This document shows, in pieces, positions 44,021-56,811 of a stretch of DNA of 64,000 bases. The stretch is from Galerina marginata. Taxonomy: Eukaryota; Basidiomycota; Agaricomycetes; Agaricales; Galerinaceae. Both the position numbers and the translations under genes were made by a program. The stretch covers positions 124,001 to 188,000 of the forward strand of contig JAECYW010000026.1 of NCBI GenBank assembly GCA_023014335.1, given 5' to 3'. Within the stretch, counting starts at the first letter, position 1, and every line of letters starts with the position of its first letter. Below the pieces are notes generated by a model that did no database searches, had not been told where the DNA came from, and worked only from the letters and a program-made list of their open reading frames with translations.

Positions 44021-45100
44021 GTCAAGGCCGAAGCCGAAGCCTTCAAAAAGAGCCTGAATGCAGCCAAAACGGTTGATGTCTAAATGAGTTATTGCCGATT
44101 TCGATGAATTTCACGAAATTGGCCGTAACTCATTCAATTCTGGCTCAAAAAAAGTATTCTTTGGCTTGTTTTGAAGGTTATAAGTATGCGAGTTGTTTCC
44201 GTTCCCTTTCCTATGACAATTTTTGGGTATGCCGAACCCGCAGGTATGTCAGCGCCTACCCATAGCCGAAGCCGTAGCCGTGATTTGCACACTGGCTGAT
44301 TGGCTGAAGCCGATGCACTGAAGCCGATATTTTTTGGGCAATTGGGTATTTAACAACGCCGAAAATGGCATGGGTTTACCCGTAAAAACGAGCCCGAGAC
44401 CAGCCAAAATGGTTGAGAACTGAATGAGTTATTGCCGATTTCGATGAATTTCACGAAATTGGCCGTAACTCATTCAATTCTGGCTCAAAAAAAATATTCT
44501 TGAGCTTGTTTTGAAGGTTATGAGTATGCAAGTCGTTCCCGCTTCCTTACCTGTAACCCTGTTTTGGTATGCCGAACCCGCGGGTATCTCAGCGTCTACC
44601 TGTTGCCGAAGCCGAAGGTAAACCTGAAGCCGAAGCCGACATTTACTGGGTAATCAGGTATTTGACAATGCCAAAAATGACAATGGTTACTGGCATGGTT
44701 TACCCGTCAAAATAAGCCCAAGACCAGCCAAAATGGTTGAGAACTGAATGAGCTTTTGCCGATTTCGATGAATTTCACAAAATTGGGTGTAACCCATTCA
44801 AAATTGGCTCAAAAAATGTGTTCTTTGGCTTGTTTTGAAGGTTATTAGTATGCGAGTCGTTCCCGTTTCCTTCCCCGTGAATTGTTTTGGGTATGCCGAA
44901 CCCGCGGGTATCTCAGCACCTACCCGTAGCCGATGCCGAAGCCGAAGCCGTGATCTGCATGCTGGCCAATTTGCTGAAGCCGCTGCCAGTGCCAAAGCCG
45001 AGAATTGTATATGTACCCAAACCCATCTCCCGTGTTACTTAACATACTTACATTGCCCAAGATGTCAAGCCGAAGCCGAGGCCAACTTTGCTCAAAGTTA
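44020..45100 (-). repeat. Three inverted tandem units in the right arm of element D
   Basis: Reverse-complement copies of the left-arm units, with markers near 44243, 44584 and 44905 (tcagcgcctaccc type). The unit number differs between arms (four against three), so the array can change without destroying the element. Confidence 0.82.
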
Positions 45101-46742
45101 CGAGGCCTTGTAGCTGCAATTCAACAAGCTTCAATATATATTACATACCCATGCTATAGTGTATGTCTGCTAAAAAAATGAGCAGGTTGACAATGATGAT
45201 CATTGCTAATGCCGAAGCCGAGGCCTCTTCAAGTTCTCACTCATGGTGCTGGCAGACTTACTCAGTTTATTCCTTTTAAATAGCTACATTATAATAACTA
45301 GGACACTATGCTATGTATGCCGAAGGACTAATAATTCCCTGAGAGAATTTGAAAATCCATACTTGCCGATGCCGTGAGACGAGCAACGCCGAACGGCGCC
45401 ATTTTCAAGGCCGTGCCCGCGGTAGGTGTCTGTTCATTGAATTCATTTTATAAGATACACCTTAGCTATTAGTTCTGCACTTTATAATCTCGCATCACAG
45501 GGCATTAAAAGCCTCGCAAACGAATCGCCGATGCCGCACGAATATTTGATACCGCTTGGTGCCTCATACACCCGTTTTCTCTGATCGGAATTCTTATAAA
45601 ATACACTGTAGCCATTATTATATACGGTATAGCTCATGCCGACGTACAGGTGGCCGCCCTTTCACTGTTTATTTACGAAGCCGGGTACTCATGACGCCGA
45701 GCGGCCCCAGTTTTGAGGCCGAATGGGCCCGTCTGGTTGCGCCGAAGCCGTTTATGTGGTAGGTGACCGTTCATTGAATTCATTGACCTCGATACAGTCG
45801 GCACATTGTAAACGTTCAATGGACCGATACATTCGCTACAATGTAGCTTCCCTATGTGCAGAAAGGCAATTTAACCAGTTGGTCAGTTTACCAACAAAGT
45901 GAATATTTACTATACTGCGACGTTGCCCTACTATAGGAAGGAGCATATATTTATTTGGTATCTGATGGCATCAATTTAGATCACATGACTTTGAATTTGC
46001 CTCTATTTACATGCTTGTCGCACATTTATGTAATTTTATGGCCTCAAATGCAAACAAATGTAAATATAAGGTCTCAGGGCCACTGCACCCATGATATAAA
46101 AGGCAATCAAGATGCAATTGCCTAAAATGGCAGTATTTAGTCAGCCAGCTAATTTTGGACTTAGCAGCATTTGTGCTAAGTTCTTTAATTTATTAATTAA
46201 CACTAAAAGGCTTATATCTCAATGAGGAAGATAGCTAGTCATGTGATTTTAATTTTAGTAGGGTCTAAAAATAGATTGCGTTCTTTTGAAACCCTCTTTC
46301 CTTTTTGGGAAATTTTCCCATCAGCCAAAATTTCTCACCGCCGGCTTTTTTTCAGTTTTTTGCATTTTTCTCTGTGGGAAAAATAGCTAGGCACAAAATT
46401 TTGATGGATTCAGGGTCAAATGGCTTGGCAGCACATTTTTTGTCAGAGGCACAGCCACATCCGAGCATATTCAGGGATGGCTTGGTAAACTGTCCAAGCT
46501 GTCAAAAAGTAATGCGGTTTTGCCGAGCCTTTCCAGGATGTGCTCGGATGTGGCTGCGCCTCTGATAAAAAATGACGTAATCATATAGGCGACCCTGAAT
46601 CTACCAGAATCGTGGCTGTGCTTCCCGTTTTCACTGAGATATAGGCTAAACATATATTTGTTTATATAGGTAAATTGACCTGTTGGTCAACTGACCAAGT
46701 GGTTAAATTGCCTTTCTGATGCAACATCCTCTTTGGACAAGT

Positions 46743-48809
46743 TACTTTTTTTCATGTATAAATGTAACAGCTACAGGTGGGGTCGGGAGGTGGTGGACCA
46801 TGCGGGTAGGTGGCGACCTAGGCAACAAAGGCGGAGACGGGCAGTGGCATTGGCCAGCTGCGCGAGGAGGGGTGATGCGAAAGCGAGGAGGGCAACAGAG
46901 CCTGCCAATCGCAGACACCTCGCATGGAGAAAAGATGGCCGCGGCATTGAGAGGTGGTGGCGCAGGCAGGTCAGCATCTGCATAGAAAACGAAGGGGGGG
47001 GGCTGTGGTTAAAAGGACTGACGTCGGGGGGTGGAAAACAGCGAGACGAGTCGTATTCGACTCGTCTCGCGACGCACCAAGCGGGTCTCCCTCTCTAGGG
47101 TCTCCCCTTATCATCCCCGGCCTTCCATTTCCACCCAAAACCCTTGGAACGTCGGCCCACGACCCTCGGAAGAGGGAGGGCTCGCGACGTGGTGCGAAGT
47201 TCAAATTACAGTAAACTGGACCAAGCCACATAAGATATCAGTGAGATAAACACATTTATGTCCTAATGAAACACATACCAAACATTCCTTTGAGGTCTTG
47301 AAGGGCGGGACACGTAAAGAGGGAGAGAGAGAGGTCTGTGGTGGTGGTCTGGAGTAAGATCAAACAGCTGTGATCGCTGTTTGATCTGTCGTTCGTTGTG
47401 TTCGGCAAACGACGTGATTGGCTGGCTCAAGCGGGCCGGCCAATCCGTCGATGCTGATTCCATTCGAAGACGTCTCAGACGACGTCGACACGAACTGTAG
47501 AGGTAAGAATTAGTGTTATAGTCCATTTAAATATATACGCCCACCTCTTGGACCATGTCCGAGAGTCAATTTGACTTCTTATTGTTATGACACGGGTATT
47601 TACCATTCTGCGTGGTGATTTCCGACTTCGAGGGGATTTGAGGAAGAGTATTCCGGAGCTTCAGCCTTCATAAGATGCAGATAGTGCATCTAGAAGGCTA
47701 TATACATTATTTAAATGACTTTCAGATAGTTTACAAGGGGTATAATTACTAGGAACATCCTAAACCATTAGCTGGTAGCACCAATGCATAAATTCAAGAC
47801 GATTTCCTTCTCACTTTTCATAGTTCTACATACACTCAGCTTATTTGCATGGTATTTTCTAGTTCTTACTTTTTCAGAGATGTAAATGTGTTTTACACTA
47901 CATATGTAAGTCTATTCTATCTAGCCTTGGCTCTTAGATGTACTTTACAGGCCCCAATGACGTTCGAAACGTCGACGAGCAATCGGACTTCGCCCGGCCC
48001 GACTTCATCAACACCGATCAACAACATTGATCTCGCTTCTCAACACCAACCACCAACCCCTCCTGCCCACTCTCGCTCACCTCGCTTCTCCCGCCCTTCA
48101 AGACCTCAAAACTCTTTTGTAAGTCATTGAACTTCTATTTTATTTCATTTTCTAACCTTTATCTCGACTGATAGGTACCTAACGAGGCCAGCAATCGCAT
48201 AACCGTGTCGTGTGCCCCTCGCATCGAGCATGTGGGCCGGCGCATTGGGCCTCGAGGAGTGGGCTGGGTCGATGGGGTGGGAGTAGGATGGATGGGGAGA
48301 CCTTGAGGACGGCCGGTCGCCATAAGCCACCAACGCACCGAGACACCGCGAACGCTGGCCCAAGCGCCTTCACATGACACCGTCGAAGCCACGTACACCG
48401 CAGCCCTTCCGCCCTCCGGACCCCCGCCACGCACCTAACCGTCGTCGAAGCCACGAACACCGCAGCCTTAAGGCCCTTTCGGACGCCCACCACAAACGCA
48501 ACCGCCTTCGTGACGCCTCCCAGCCGCGATAAACCCCGACCCCACTCTTACACCATCCCCTCCACTGTCTAAGGTGCAAGTGTTGAATACTCATGCACGG
48601 GAATTCCGCTCGCCGCCCTCACCACTCTCCATCCAACACCACCCAGCTCGCTCAACTTGACTCGGGGAGCTCGACTGCTTAGCCTAGCGTGCACACCGCT
48701 CCACCGCGCCTGCGATACCCACACGAAGCCATCACGGGCTGCGGAGGCGAGGAGAATGGGGACTACAGTGATAGCAGGGGCAGGAAAGGTGGCAGCTGCG
48801 TCGGCGGTT
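46743..48809. mobile_element. Family-1 remnant G, left portion
   Basis: GC-rich core of a family-1 element. A 13-bp perfect hairpin at 47041-47070 is followed by gacgcacc and two GGGTCTCCC copies (47083-47091, 47098-47106). A 12-bp perfect hairpin is at 47357-47387. An AT-rich stretch follows (about 47520-47930), then more GC-rich sequence with a duplicated gtcgaagccacg-acaccgcagcc segment (about 48370 and 48450). No left inverted arm is present. It continues at 54367 beyond the inserted copy 2. Confidence 0.6.
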
Positions 48810-49795
48810 CAGCCATGGTAGCTAGAATTATACATGAAGCCTAGGATGTGGCCTAAGTAAAGTGATACGTCCACAAGGGCCCTGGGCTAAGTTAGCAAAC
48901 TGCCTAAGACCATGGTTTAGGTAGATTTAACATGCCGGGGGTGGCGGGGAGGGTGCTGGGGCTGCTGCTGGGGGCGGGAAATGATAAACATATGTAAACA
49001 ATGCAGGAATGGGGCTCTGGAACGGTATTTTGGCTCCTGCTCGCTGTTGGGGGCGGATTTGGGCGGGGAAAAAACATATTCAGGGTCAAATAATATTTAT
49101 GCACCCATCCCCGCCATTTGCGCGCCTCCAGGGTTGCGGGGATGGATGGATTGGCGCGGATGACTATGGATGACGCAGTCCAAAAATAGACGCGCACATC
49201 AACATCCCGGAAAGAAATTACAAAAATAGATTTGATGGATCATTATTCCGGATTCGTCGTCAGGCACTCAGCCCATCAAGGAATTTGTAAAAATAGATTT
49301 CAGGCATCATTATTCCGGATTCGTCGGCAGGCACTTAAATCTGTGCCTGTTTCTTTATCACTTAGATTAGATATCTACTTATTTATCAATAGATTAGATA
49401 CACGCATCCTTATCAATTAGATTAGATCCCTACACGCTTTCAGCTTGCTTTATAAATAGGATGGTTTAATTCCCCGCGCAGCCCCTCCTCCTGTTGGATA
49501 TTTACCTGGTTGACTAGGTAGATGTACAGTAATACTCATAATAAACCTAATGATACACGTTTTACGCTCGAAATCCGACGGGAAGAGGGTGGATGGCTCG
49601 CAGCTCATCCAGATGAGCTTTCGAACCACCTTCCGCATCCGTACGAAACGCGGGAAATGCTCCTCCGCAATCCTGCTATAAATAGATTTCGTGTATTTCC
49701 TCCCTTTTTGCCCTATCCGCTCCTCAATTTGCGCGTCCCTCCACTTTTATGTGCACATCTGGATTCTACAGGTAAATGCGAATCTAACCGTATAA
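48810..49795 (+). repeat. Left inverted arm of family-1 copy 2
   Basis: Pairs with 53375-54359. It contains a ~75-bp direct duplication (about 49205-49275 and 49280-49350, with atcattattccggattcgtc), three spaced tagattagat units (49365-49425) and TATAAATAG motifs near 49452 and 49677. Confidence 0.85.
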
Positions 49796-49929
49796 ATTTT
49801 ATTAGAAAATACATCCGGAGACTTATTAATCTCCAAAACTTCATTCTCCTAAACTTTCGTATTCACTCTTTCTTGGTGTAATAATGTAGATTATATTCTA
49901 GAATATGCTACTTAATACACAGTGGTAGA

Positions 49930-52900
49930 TAACTACAAGGCTTTGAATGAAGGGGCAGCAGCGGTGAGGTGGGGAGTGATAAAGAAGGGGGACGCTCATT
50001 TCAGAGCGATCGCGACTCGTCCTCGTCTGGTCGCCCGCTGATCTACAAGGGGCAGGTAATGCTCCCGCGGTTGATTTGTCAGTAGGTGTAGGCGCTGTCG
50101 AGAGCAGGCAGCCGCCGCCGTCGTCGTTGCGAGCCTGTTGTTACCTCCATTCCCGCGGCGAATTTGTTCGTGGCCGAAATGGGCACCCGAGCAACACGAG
50201 GGCTGCGGGTCTGTGTCATGGGATGAATGAGGCGGCGGCGACTGGGCCACGGATAACGACGGTGGGGAGGGCGGCGTTGCGATGGTTCGTCGAACGGAGG
50301 ATGGAACAACGAGACGAACAGTATGGTTCGTCCCGTCTCCTCCTTTCGACATCTGCAGCTTGAGCGGAAGCGCGAGCACCAGCGCGGCTGGGTGGTAGTG
50401 CTGGTGGTTGTTGCTTGCCCGTCCGCCTGCACCACCCACGCAGCCAACGCAGCACAGGGCTGCTGCTCCTCGCACACGACTCGCACAGACCACATTCACT
50501 CATCATCGCCTTGAACGGCACCAGCTGAGGCATGCGGCAGTGGGCGTGCTGGCACGATAAACCCGCCTCGATGCGAAATTCGCGTCAAAGGGAGGCAGTG
50601 GGTGAGTGACGAGAGCGAGCAGTAGCACAAGTACTTGCTACTGCTGCTCTGCCTCTGCATCCTCGGATCCCAGAAACGCCAGCAGGGGTACTGCTGCTGG
50701 CGTTCTGCTCGTTGTCGTCGCGCTGGCGAGCAGCAGTGCTGCTGCTGGTTTCGACTCGGGGGGCATCGACATTGAGAGTGGAGGGCAGCAGGTAGCGGCG
50801 GGAGCAACGAAGAGGGTTGATAGATGGAGGCGGCGTGGCTGGAGTCGGTGGATGAGCAACGGGGCGGTATGGAAGAGTGGCAGTGAAACGAGTGTCGTAG
50901 GACTCGTTTCGCGACGCACCTGGCGGGTCTCCCACACCTTGGGTCTCCCCTTATCTCTCTTCCACCCCCCAAATCCGATCTCGCCTATCCAGACGTCGGC
51001 CCACAGCCCTCAGGTTGGAGGGGGCTCGCGACGTGGCGGCGCGTTCGTATGGGTTCGTTCGCGTCGTTTACATCATCTAAAGTTGTAAAGTTAGCTTAAA
51101 TACGAAGATTAGCTATAAAAATAACTTACTACGCTTTTTTGAGGAGTTGAGGAGGTGGGGGGGCGAGAGAGGCTCAGTGGTGGTGGTTGAAAACCAAGAT
51201 CAACGTCGTTGATGGTCGTTGATCTGGCCTTGGCTGTTTTCGGAAGCGATTTGATTGGCTGGAAAATTCGGCCCGGTCCACTTTCCGAGGCTCCTCGTCG
51301 TCGAGAACGTCTCGGAAAGTGTCACAATGAGTAGAAAAAAATTAATTAAAGTTAGGAATGTCATACTAAGTATATATATAGCCCTAATATGCACCTCCGA
51401 TGTAGAATTTTGAGGTACATTGTGGCCTCTGGCAAACCGAGTGGTGATCGACGGATACTCGAGCTCAACTTTCTATGGTTTTAGGACTTGGTTAAGTGTA
51501 TTCTAGGGACAAAAAATATGTAAAACTACAGTATATAGTAATTAGAAATCTATTGAGACATCCCTGTCCGAGCTACCAAGGTCTCGCGACACTTCAATAA
51601 CATTCGCTTGGATTTGACATCAACTGAGTGATAACATTCATCAAACCTACTGGGTCTTAGTCTTGACTTGAACTCTCATTATCCCCCACACATTTTGCCT
51701 ATTCCAAAGTATCTAGAATATATATTATCAACTTATATTTCAAGTCTCCATGTTTCTTTCGACCCCAAACCTGTTTGTACGAACCCACTACAACGATTAA
51801 TTAATTACTGACCCGAAATCACCACGCTCTCAAGTCATACAGGACAGTGCATGCTTTATAGTGGGAGTTCCAGAGAATATCTTAGTCATTTAGCTACAAA
51901 TACAAGTTATACAGGTAATTATTATGTCTACACTACTTTATATTGCCTACTTATCTGATTTGTGCATCCACTAGCGACGTTTGAGCGACGTTCTCGACGA
52001 GGAGGACCTGGCGGACTGAGGCCGGTCCGAAATTTGAACCCCGCTCGAACCAGAGATCAACGGTCCGTTTTGATCTCTCTCCCACCACCTTGTCTACCTC
52101 CACCTGCCGCCCCCACTTCCCACTCCTCCCTTACTTCCCCAGCTTGGCCAGCAGTGAATCCTCGAGCCCGGGGATACCACTGGCCCAAACTGGAGGGTCT
52201 CCCACTGCGCTTCAACACAACAACACCTGCCGTGTGCCTCTCCCCTCCGAAGGGATGTAGGCCGGCAACGGACGCGAAACGGACGTCATCGCGTGCGCCT
52301 CGAGAAATGAGGGACGAGTCAGGCAGCCAGAGTGGGTTAAGAACACGAGGGGAGGCCCTAGAAGAGGGAGACCCGCCCGGTGCGTCCCAGCTCGAGTCTC
52401 ACGACTCGGGCTGCTTCCTTCGCCTCCCCATCGCCACCTATGCTCATCCCCCGCCCATAGGCTTGACGACGATAACGTCGTTACCTCTTGTGAGAACCCG
52501 CGACCGCCCATCTGTCGCAGCCGTCACCGCTGCCCCTCCGTCAATCAACTTGCCGGCCCAATCCCCCTGCATCTTCCCCCTCTGGCGACCACCTACGCCT
52601 CCCCAGTCAACACCCTAAGGGTCGAGCCACCGCCCCTACCATTTCCTTGCCCCCCTACCGCGCCATGGATCGGGGCCAGCACCCGAAAGCCATCGGTGAG
52701 CGTCGTCAGCCCTCACCTGCACTGACTTCCCCCCACTCCCAGTGCGACATATCCCAGCTCGTGGCCACGTCACCCGTAGGCTATGACTGGGAGACCACCC
52801 TGCTGCTCGAACGAGAGCGGTGGCGCATGCGGTGGCAGTGGCAGGGAAGTCGGCGTTGCCAGCATCAGCAGCAGTGCAGCGCGGGCGTTCTGTGGCTCAA

Positions 52901-53290
52901 CCAGCACCACCACCGTGGCGGCGCCGTCGGTTTCCCATTACCAGCAGATTGCCGATGTGCTGCTGCCGGTGGGTTACTGCCTCGTACGCTGAGGCTGGCG
53001 CCGCAGAATGAACGAAGACCGCACCACGAAGACAGGCGGGCATGGGTGGGCGACAGCACGAACAGCGGCACCGTTTCGTCGCTGTTGTTTGCTGGATCGC
53101 GGTCGTACCGACGCACTGGCAGCAACTCGCTGCTGGTGCTAGTGCTTGCTCCAATGCCCGATCTGCTGCCAGTTAGGAAGCATCAACGTCACCCGCTCTC
53201 TCACCGTGGTTCTCGACGAGGAGGAGGTGGAGCCTGGCGAGCTCGAGTCGACCCCCAGCTCTGGCGGCCATCCCCCTGCCTATGTAGTAA
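49930..53290 (-). other. GC-rich hairpin-bearing core of family-1 copy 2
   Basis: Hairpins: 50313-50332 (7 bp), 50618-50645 (10 bp perfect), 50675-50704 (11 bp perfect), 50885-50910 (9 bp), 51197-51225 (9 bp perfect) and 52388-52413 (11 bp, one wobble). GGGTCTCCC repeats are at 50925-50933 and 50941-50949, with an inverted, diverged pair at about 52355-52372. An AT-rich spacer (51340-51960) separates the GC-rich blocks. Frames of about 218 codons are not supported as genes. Confidence 0.7.
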
Positions 53291-53374
53291 AAATAAAATT
53301 TAATAAATATCGCCTGTTTTACAAGAAAAGAACACCACCGAGCAGATAAGGAAACTGGTTAAGCTTGCTGCGGA

Positions 53375-54359
53375 GGTATCTAAATGAAATTGGTACTGTT
53401 GGATTCGCATTTACGTGTAGATTACAGATCCGCGCGTAAATATGGCGGGACGGAAAAATGGAGCACGGGGGAGGGCAAAAACGAGGAGGGATCAACGAAA
53501 TTTATTTATAGCAGGTTTTCGGAGGGAGTATTCGCGCGCTCATACGAATGCGGAAAGTGGTTCGAAAGGCTCATCCGGATGAGCTGTGAGCCATCCATCC
53601 TCTTCACGTCGGATTTTGAGTGCAAAGGTTATATCATTAGGTTCAATACATGTAATACTGTATATATGTCTGGTTTATTAAGCAAATATCCAACAGGCTG
53701 GAAGCAAATATCCAATAGGAGGAGGGACGGCGCGCGAAATTGAACCATTCTATTTATAAACCAAAGCTACAAGCAAAGGCATCTAATCTAATGTGTATCT
53801 AATCTAACTGACAAAGCGGCAGGCACAGATTTGAGTGCCTGACGACGAATCCGGAATAATGATGTGTGAAATCTATTTTTACAATTTCTTTGATGTGCCG
53901 AGGCCCTGACGACGAATCCAGAATAATGATCCATCAAATCTATTTTTACAAATACTTTCCGGGATGTTGATGTGCGCGTCTATTTTTGGACTGCGTCATC
54001 CATAGTCATCCGCGCCAATCCATCCATCCCCGCAACCCTGGAGGCGCGCAAATGGCGGGGATGGGTGCATAAATATTATTTGACCCTGAATATGTTTTTT
54101 CCCCGCCCAAATCCGCCCCCAACAGCGAGCAGGAGCCAAAATACAGCCCCAGAGCCCCATTCCTGCATTGTTTACATATGTTTACCATTTCCCGCCCCCA
54201 GCAGCATCCTCAGCACCCTCCCCGGCACCCCCGGCATGTTATATCTACTTAAACCATGGTCTTAGGCAGTTTGCTAACTTAGCCCAGGGCCCTTGTGGAT
54301 GTAACACTTTACTTAGGCCACAGGCTAGGGTTCATACATGATCCCACCTACCATAGGTG
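53375..54359 (-). repeat. Right inverted arm of family-1 copy 2
   Basis: Reverse complement of 48810-49795 with scattered differences. It ends in the CACCTATGGTAGGTG terminus, itself a short palindrome (6-bp stem). Confidence 0.85.
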
Positions 54360-54366
54360 GGCGGTT

Positions 54367-55690
54367 TCAGGGGGGGGAGATAGGTGGTGACGACGACAGC
54401 AGAGGCCGCTGCTGGCTACCCCGAAGACGAAACGAGGGTCCCAACGGCGGCCTAATTAGCTGCTGTTTCCTCGCCCCTCTCGTCTTCGAGCCCTTGCATG
54501 GGTGTATATACGGATCGAGTCCCTCACAACTCGGTCTTCTCCTCTCCTGCCCGCCCCTCCGAACGCAGGTAAAGAGACGACGAACCACAGTGTTCGTCGT
54601 CTCGTCAAGCCGCTTCTCTCTGCCTCTTCCTTCCTCACCGCCGCACCCCACCTTTCCCTTTACTTTCGGGTTCGCCTTCGGTGTTTTGAATGCGAATATT
54701 TTGTATTTAGGTGACATTTTTGATATAAGTAGAAGATGTTATAGTATATCCTTTTGAGCCCACTACTATCTGTGTGGTTATGAGTGAAACCGGCACTTGG
54801 GACTCGGTATTACTGAGAGAACTTGTAGGTTTGACCACTGAGTACCTAGTATGTAGGCTAACCTGCCCATCCAAGATGGTTTCCTTGATGAAACTGGTAT
54901 CATTATGTTCAGAATTACCCACCTAGTTCAGCTATGTCTACAGAGGTAGGGGGAGCAATCATTTGAGCCCAATATAGGGCAAAAACGGTAGGTTTTCGAG
55001 GTATTCTATTTTTAGATCTCATCCAGCGGGGCTGCATATAGTCGTGTCTCGTTATACCCCTTCCAGTACTCTTCTGGCTCTAAATTTTACATCATTAGAT
55101 TCGTATTTTAAAGGAAATTACGACTATGCATTAATATATGGAGGGAAACAAAAATTGAAGGTAAAATACTGCGAAAACTGAAAGAATCTATTTTTATCGC
55201 ACCTGCAACAGGGACCGAAAAGGCACGCTACGCGTCCGAAAATGGCACGAGGACCCCGGCGGGACTTCTGGCATCCGTTACATTTTTTTTACGCCCCATC
55301 CCGCCCCCCCTACGGGGTGACCAACATCCCAGATGGAATGTGGGTACCAATGCCGACCCCTGGGCGCTTTTTCCGCGCCAAAAAGCGCCCCCAATGACGA
55401 GCAGCACCCAAAATTAATGCCCATCAATATTTAGAGACCCTGAGTGATTTTTTCCCGCGCCTAAGCGCGCCCAAAAGCGCCCTGATGATGAGCAGCACCC
55501 TACATACAGTGCCTGACGTCATGCTGAGTATGCCCGCCCCCCTAGGGCACAAAAATACGCATCCCCGGGATCCCCAGGCCTAGTATATGTAAAATGCATG
55601 GGGACTGCCTTTTGGCAGACACTGGCCAAACGCACTGTGGACGTATAACACTAGTTAGGCAAAGCCCAGTGTTTCATATAAAAATATAGC
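54367..55690. mobile_element. Family-1 remnant G, right portion with right arm
   Basis: 54367-54700 continues the GC-rich core, including a 12-bp perfect hairpin at 54574-54603. 54930-55680 resembles a family-1 right arm: gaaattacgactatgcatta, ggagggaaacaaaaattgaagg, ccctacggggtgaccaacatccc, ending gtggacgtataacactagttagg. With 46743-48809 it forms one element split by copy 2. Confidence 0.6.
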
Positions 55691-56811
55691 AGTATAGGCT
55701 GTCTGTTTCTCGTCTTGTTTTTCCGTCCTTCATTTCGAACTCCGATCTCATAATCAACAGCATGCATTTGTTGGTACCTCATCCATCTTCCTTTCCCCCA
55801 CCATCATGCCCCGGTCCCTCCCACTCCATACACCTTCCACATCCTTTCATGTCGATACTGAACCCAACCCGCCACACCACCGTGGATTGAATGACCCATA
55901 ACCTTAGAGAATGCACAGGCCGAGCTGACAAACCACTGTTTACCCAACCTGCCACCAAACACGACGGTGACCAGGTGACAGCAAGGCGAGAGAGGAAGGG
56001 GGTGACCAGGTATGTGGCTAACTGTTCCATACCACACTATCTAATCTTCACTCTCCAGCTTGTGTGCAGAAAACATTGACTTCCACGACCATGCGCGACA
56101 TTGTTGGCTTCAAACAGCCATGCCCATCGTTCAGTTGTTGGACGGCCACCACCTACATATGAATCAGAGGTGGCTCTGCTGTGGCTTTACCTGGAGTATG
56201 CTGCTCTTGCCTGTACTTTTGTTATAGCACATACCTGTTCACATTTCAAATTCCACACTTAACTAGATAAATGTAACCAATGTACTTAGATCAATAGAAA
56301 AAAAAGGTTTACTACCACTTGGGTGTATTTGACGACTTGACAAGGAGTATGACCAATAAACGACTTAAAGTGAATTTTTCACTGACTTTATGATGGGCCA
56401 GGACGGGGACTTGTACTTACTGGGTAGTTTAGAGCTGAGTTGAAAAGGCTGCCGCTATGCCGGACAATTCTCAAGTTCGTTTTTCATCTGTTTTTGGCCT
56501 ATTTTTGCCATTTTACGAGAGGGTATGCTCTCAGTAGCTATTTTTGGCTTGTTTTTCATTCATTTCTCGTTCATTTTTACTGCCAACTCTTGTCTCCTGG
56601 CAGTAAAAATGAACAAAAAACAAGACCAAAAACAAGCCAAAACAGCCGAAAAGCGCTACCATGAGCACCCCTATTACTGTATTTAGGGACTTTCTTAACC
56701 CAAAACACAATGTTGTCTCAATAAAGCTGATTTTCCAGTCCAGAAAAAAAGAAATGGCATAGAATCCAAGATTGGACCAATTTTATTCTCCCTCTCCCCC
56801 ACATCCTTGTC
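55691..56811. other. Spacer without a supported gene
   Basis: No gene recognised. A foldback at about 56550-56640 (tttttggcttgtttttcatt ... aaaaacaagccaaaa, inner arms tcatttttactgcc and ggcagtaaaaatga) is the only clear structure. Confidence 0.4.

Larger units (their letters stand above)
40841..45858. mobile_element. Element D: 5,018-bp palindromic element with tandem arrays in its arms
   Basis: Exact 7-bp duplication CAGAAAG (40834-40840 and 45859-45865). The ends are identical inverted CACATAGGGAAGCTACATTG. The arms match for most of their length, with extra duplicated material in the right arm near 45400-45700. Inside each arm is an array of ~330-bp units rich in GGCTTCGGC / GGCATCGGC. 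No protein-coding gene is visible. Confidence 0.88.
40809..46742. mobile_element. Element B (same family as A and C), split by element D
   Basis: The left remnant is 40809-40840 (gttgtccaaaaaggatgttg...), the right 45866-46742. The ends are inverted copies of each other. Without element D it would be about 0.9 kb. The body shares gtcgcacatttatgtaattt and neighbouring sequence with elements A and C. A foldback centre lies at about 46430-46565 (agaggcacagccacatccga and its complement). No transposase. Confidence 0.78.
48810..54359 (-). mobile_element. Family-1 copy 2: complete 5,550-bp element inside remnant G
   Basis: Exact 7-bp duplication GGCGGTT (48803-48809 and 54360-54366). The left end reads CAGCCATGGTAGCTAGAATT and the right end, read inward, CACCTATGGTAGGTGGGATC. 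These are the same two ends as copy 1 in opposite order, so this copy is on the minus strand relative to copy 1. The arms are about 985 bp and the core about 3.4 kb. No transposase. Mirrored 97-codon frames in the two arms are the same inverted repeat, not genes. Confidence 0.9.

Noticed and set aside
48904..49197. 97-codon frame, near-identical to 53972-54265, as a conserved gene
   Set aside because: The two are the inverted arms of family-1 copy 2 read outward-in; no start context or motif.
52647..53303. 218-codon frame in the copy 2 core as a transposase remnant
   Set aside because: No DDE-type motifs, low complexity, and frame not kept in copies 1 and 3.
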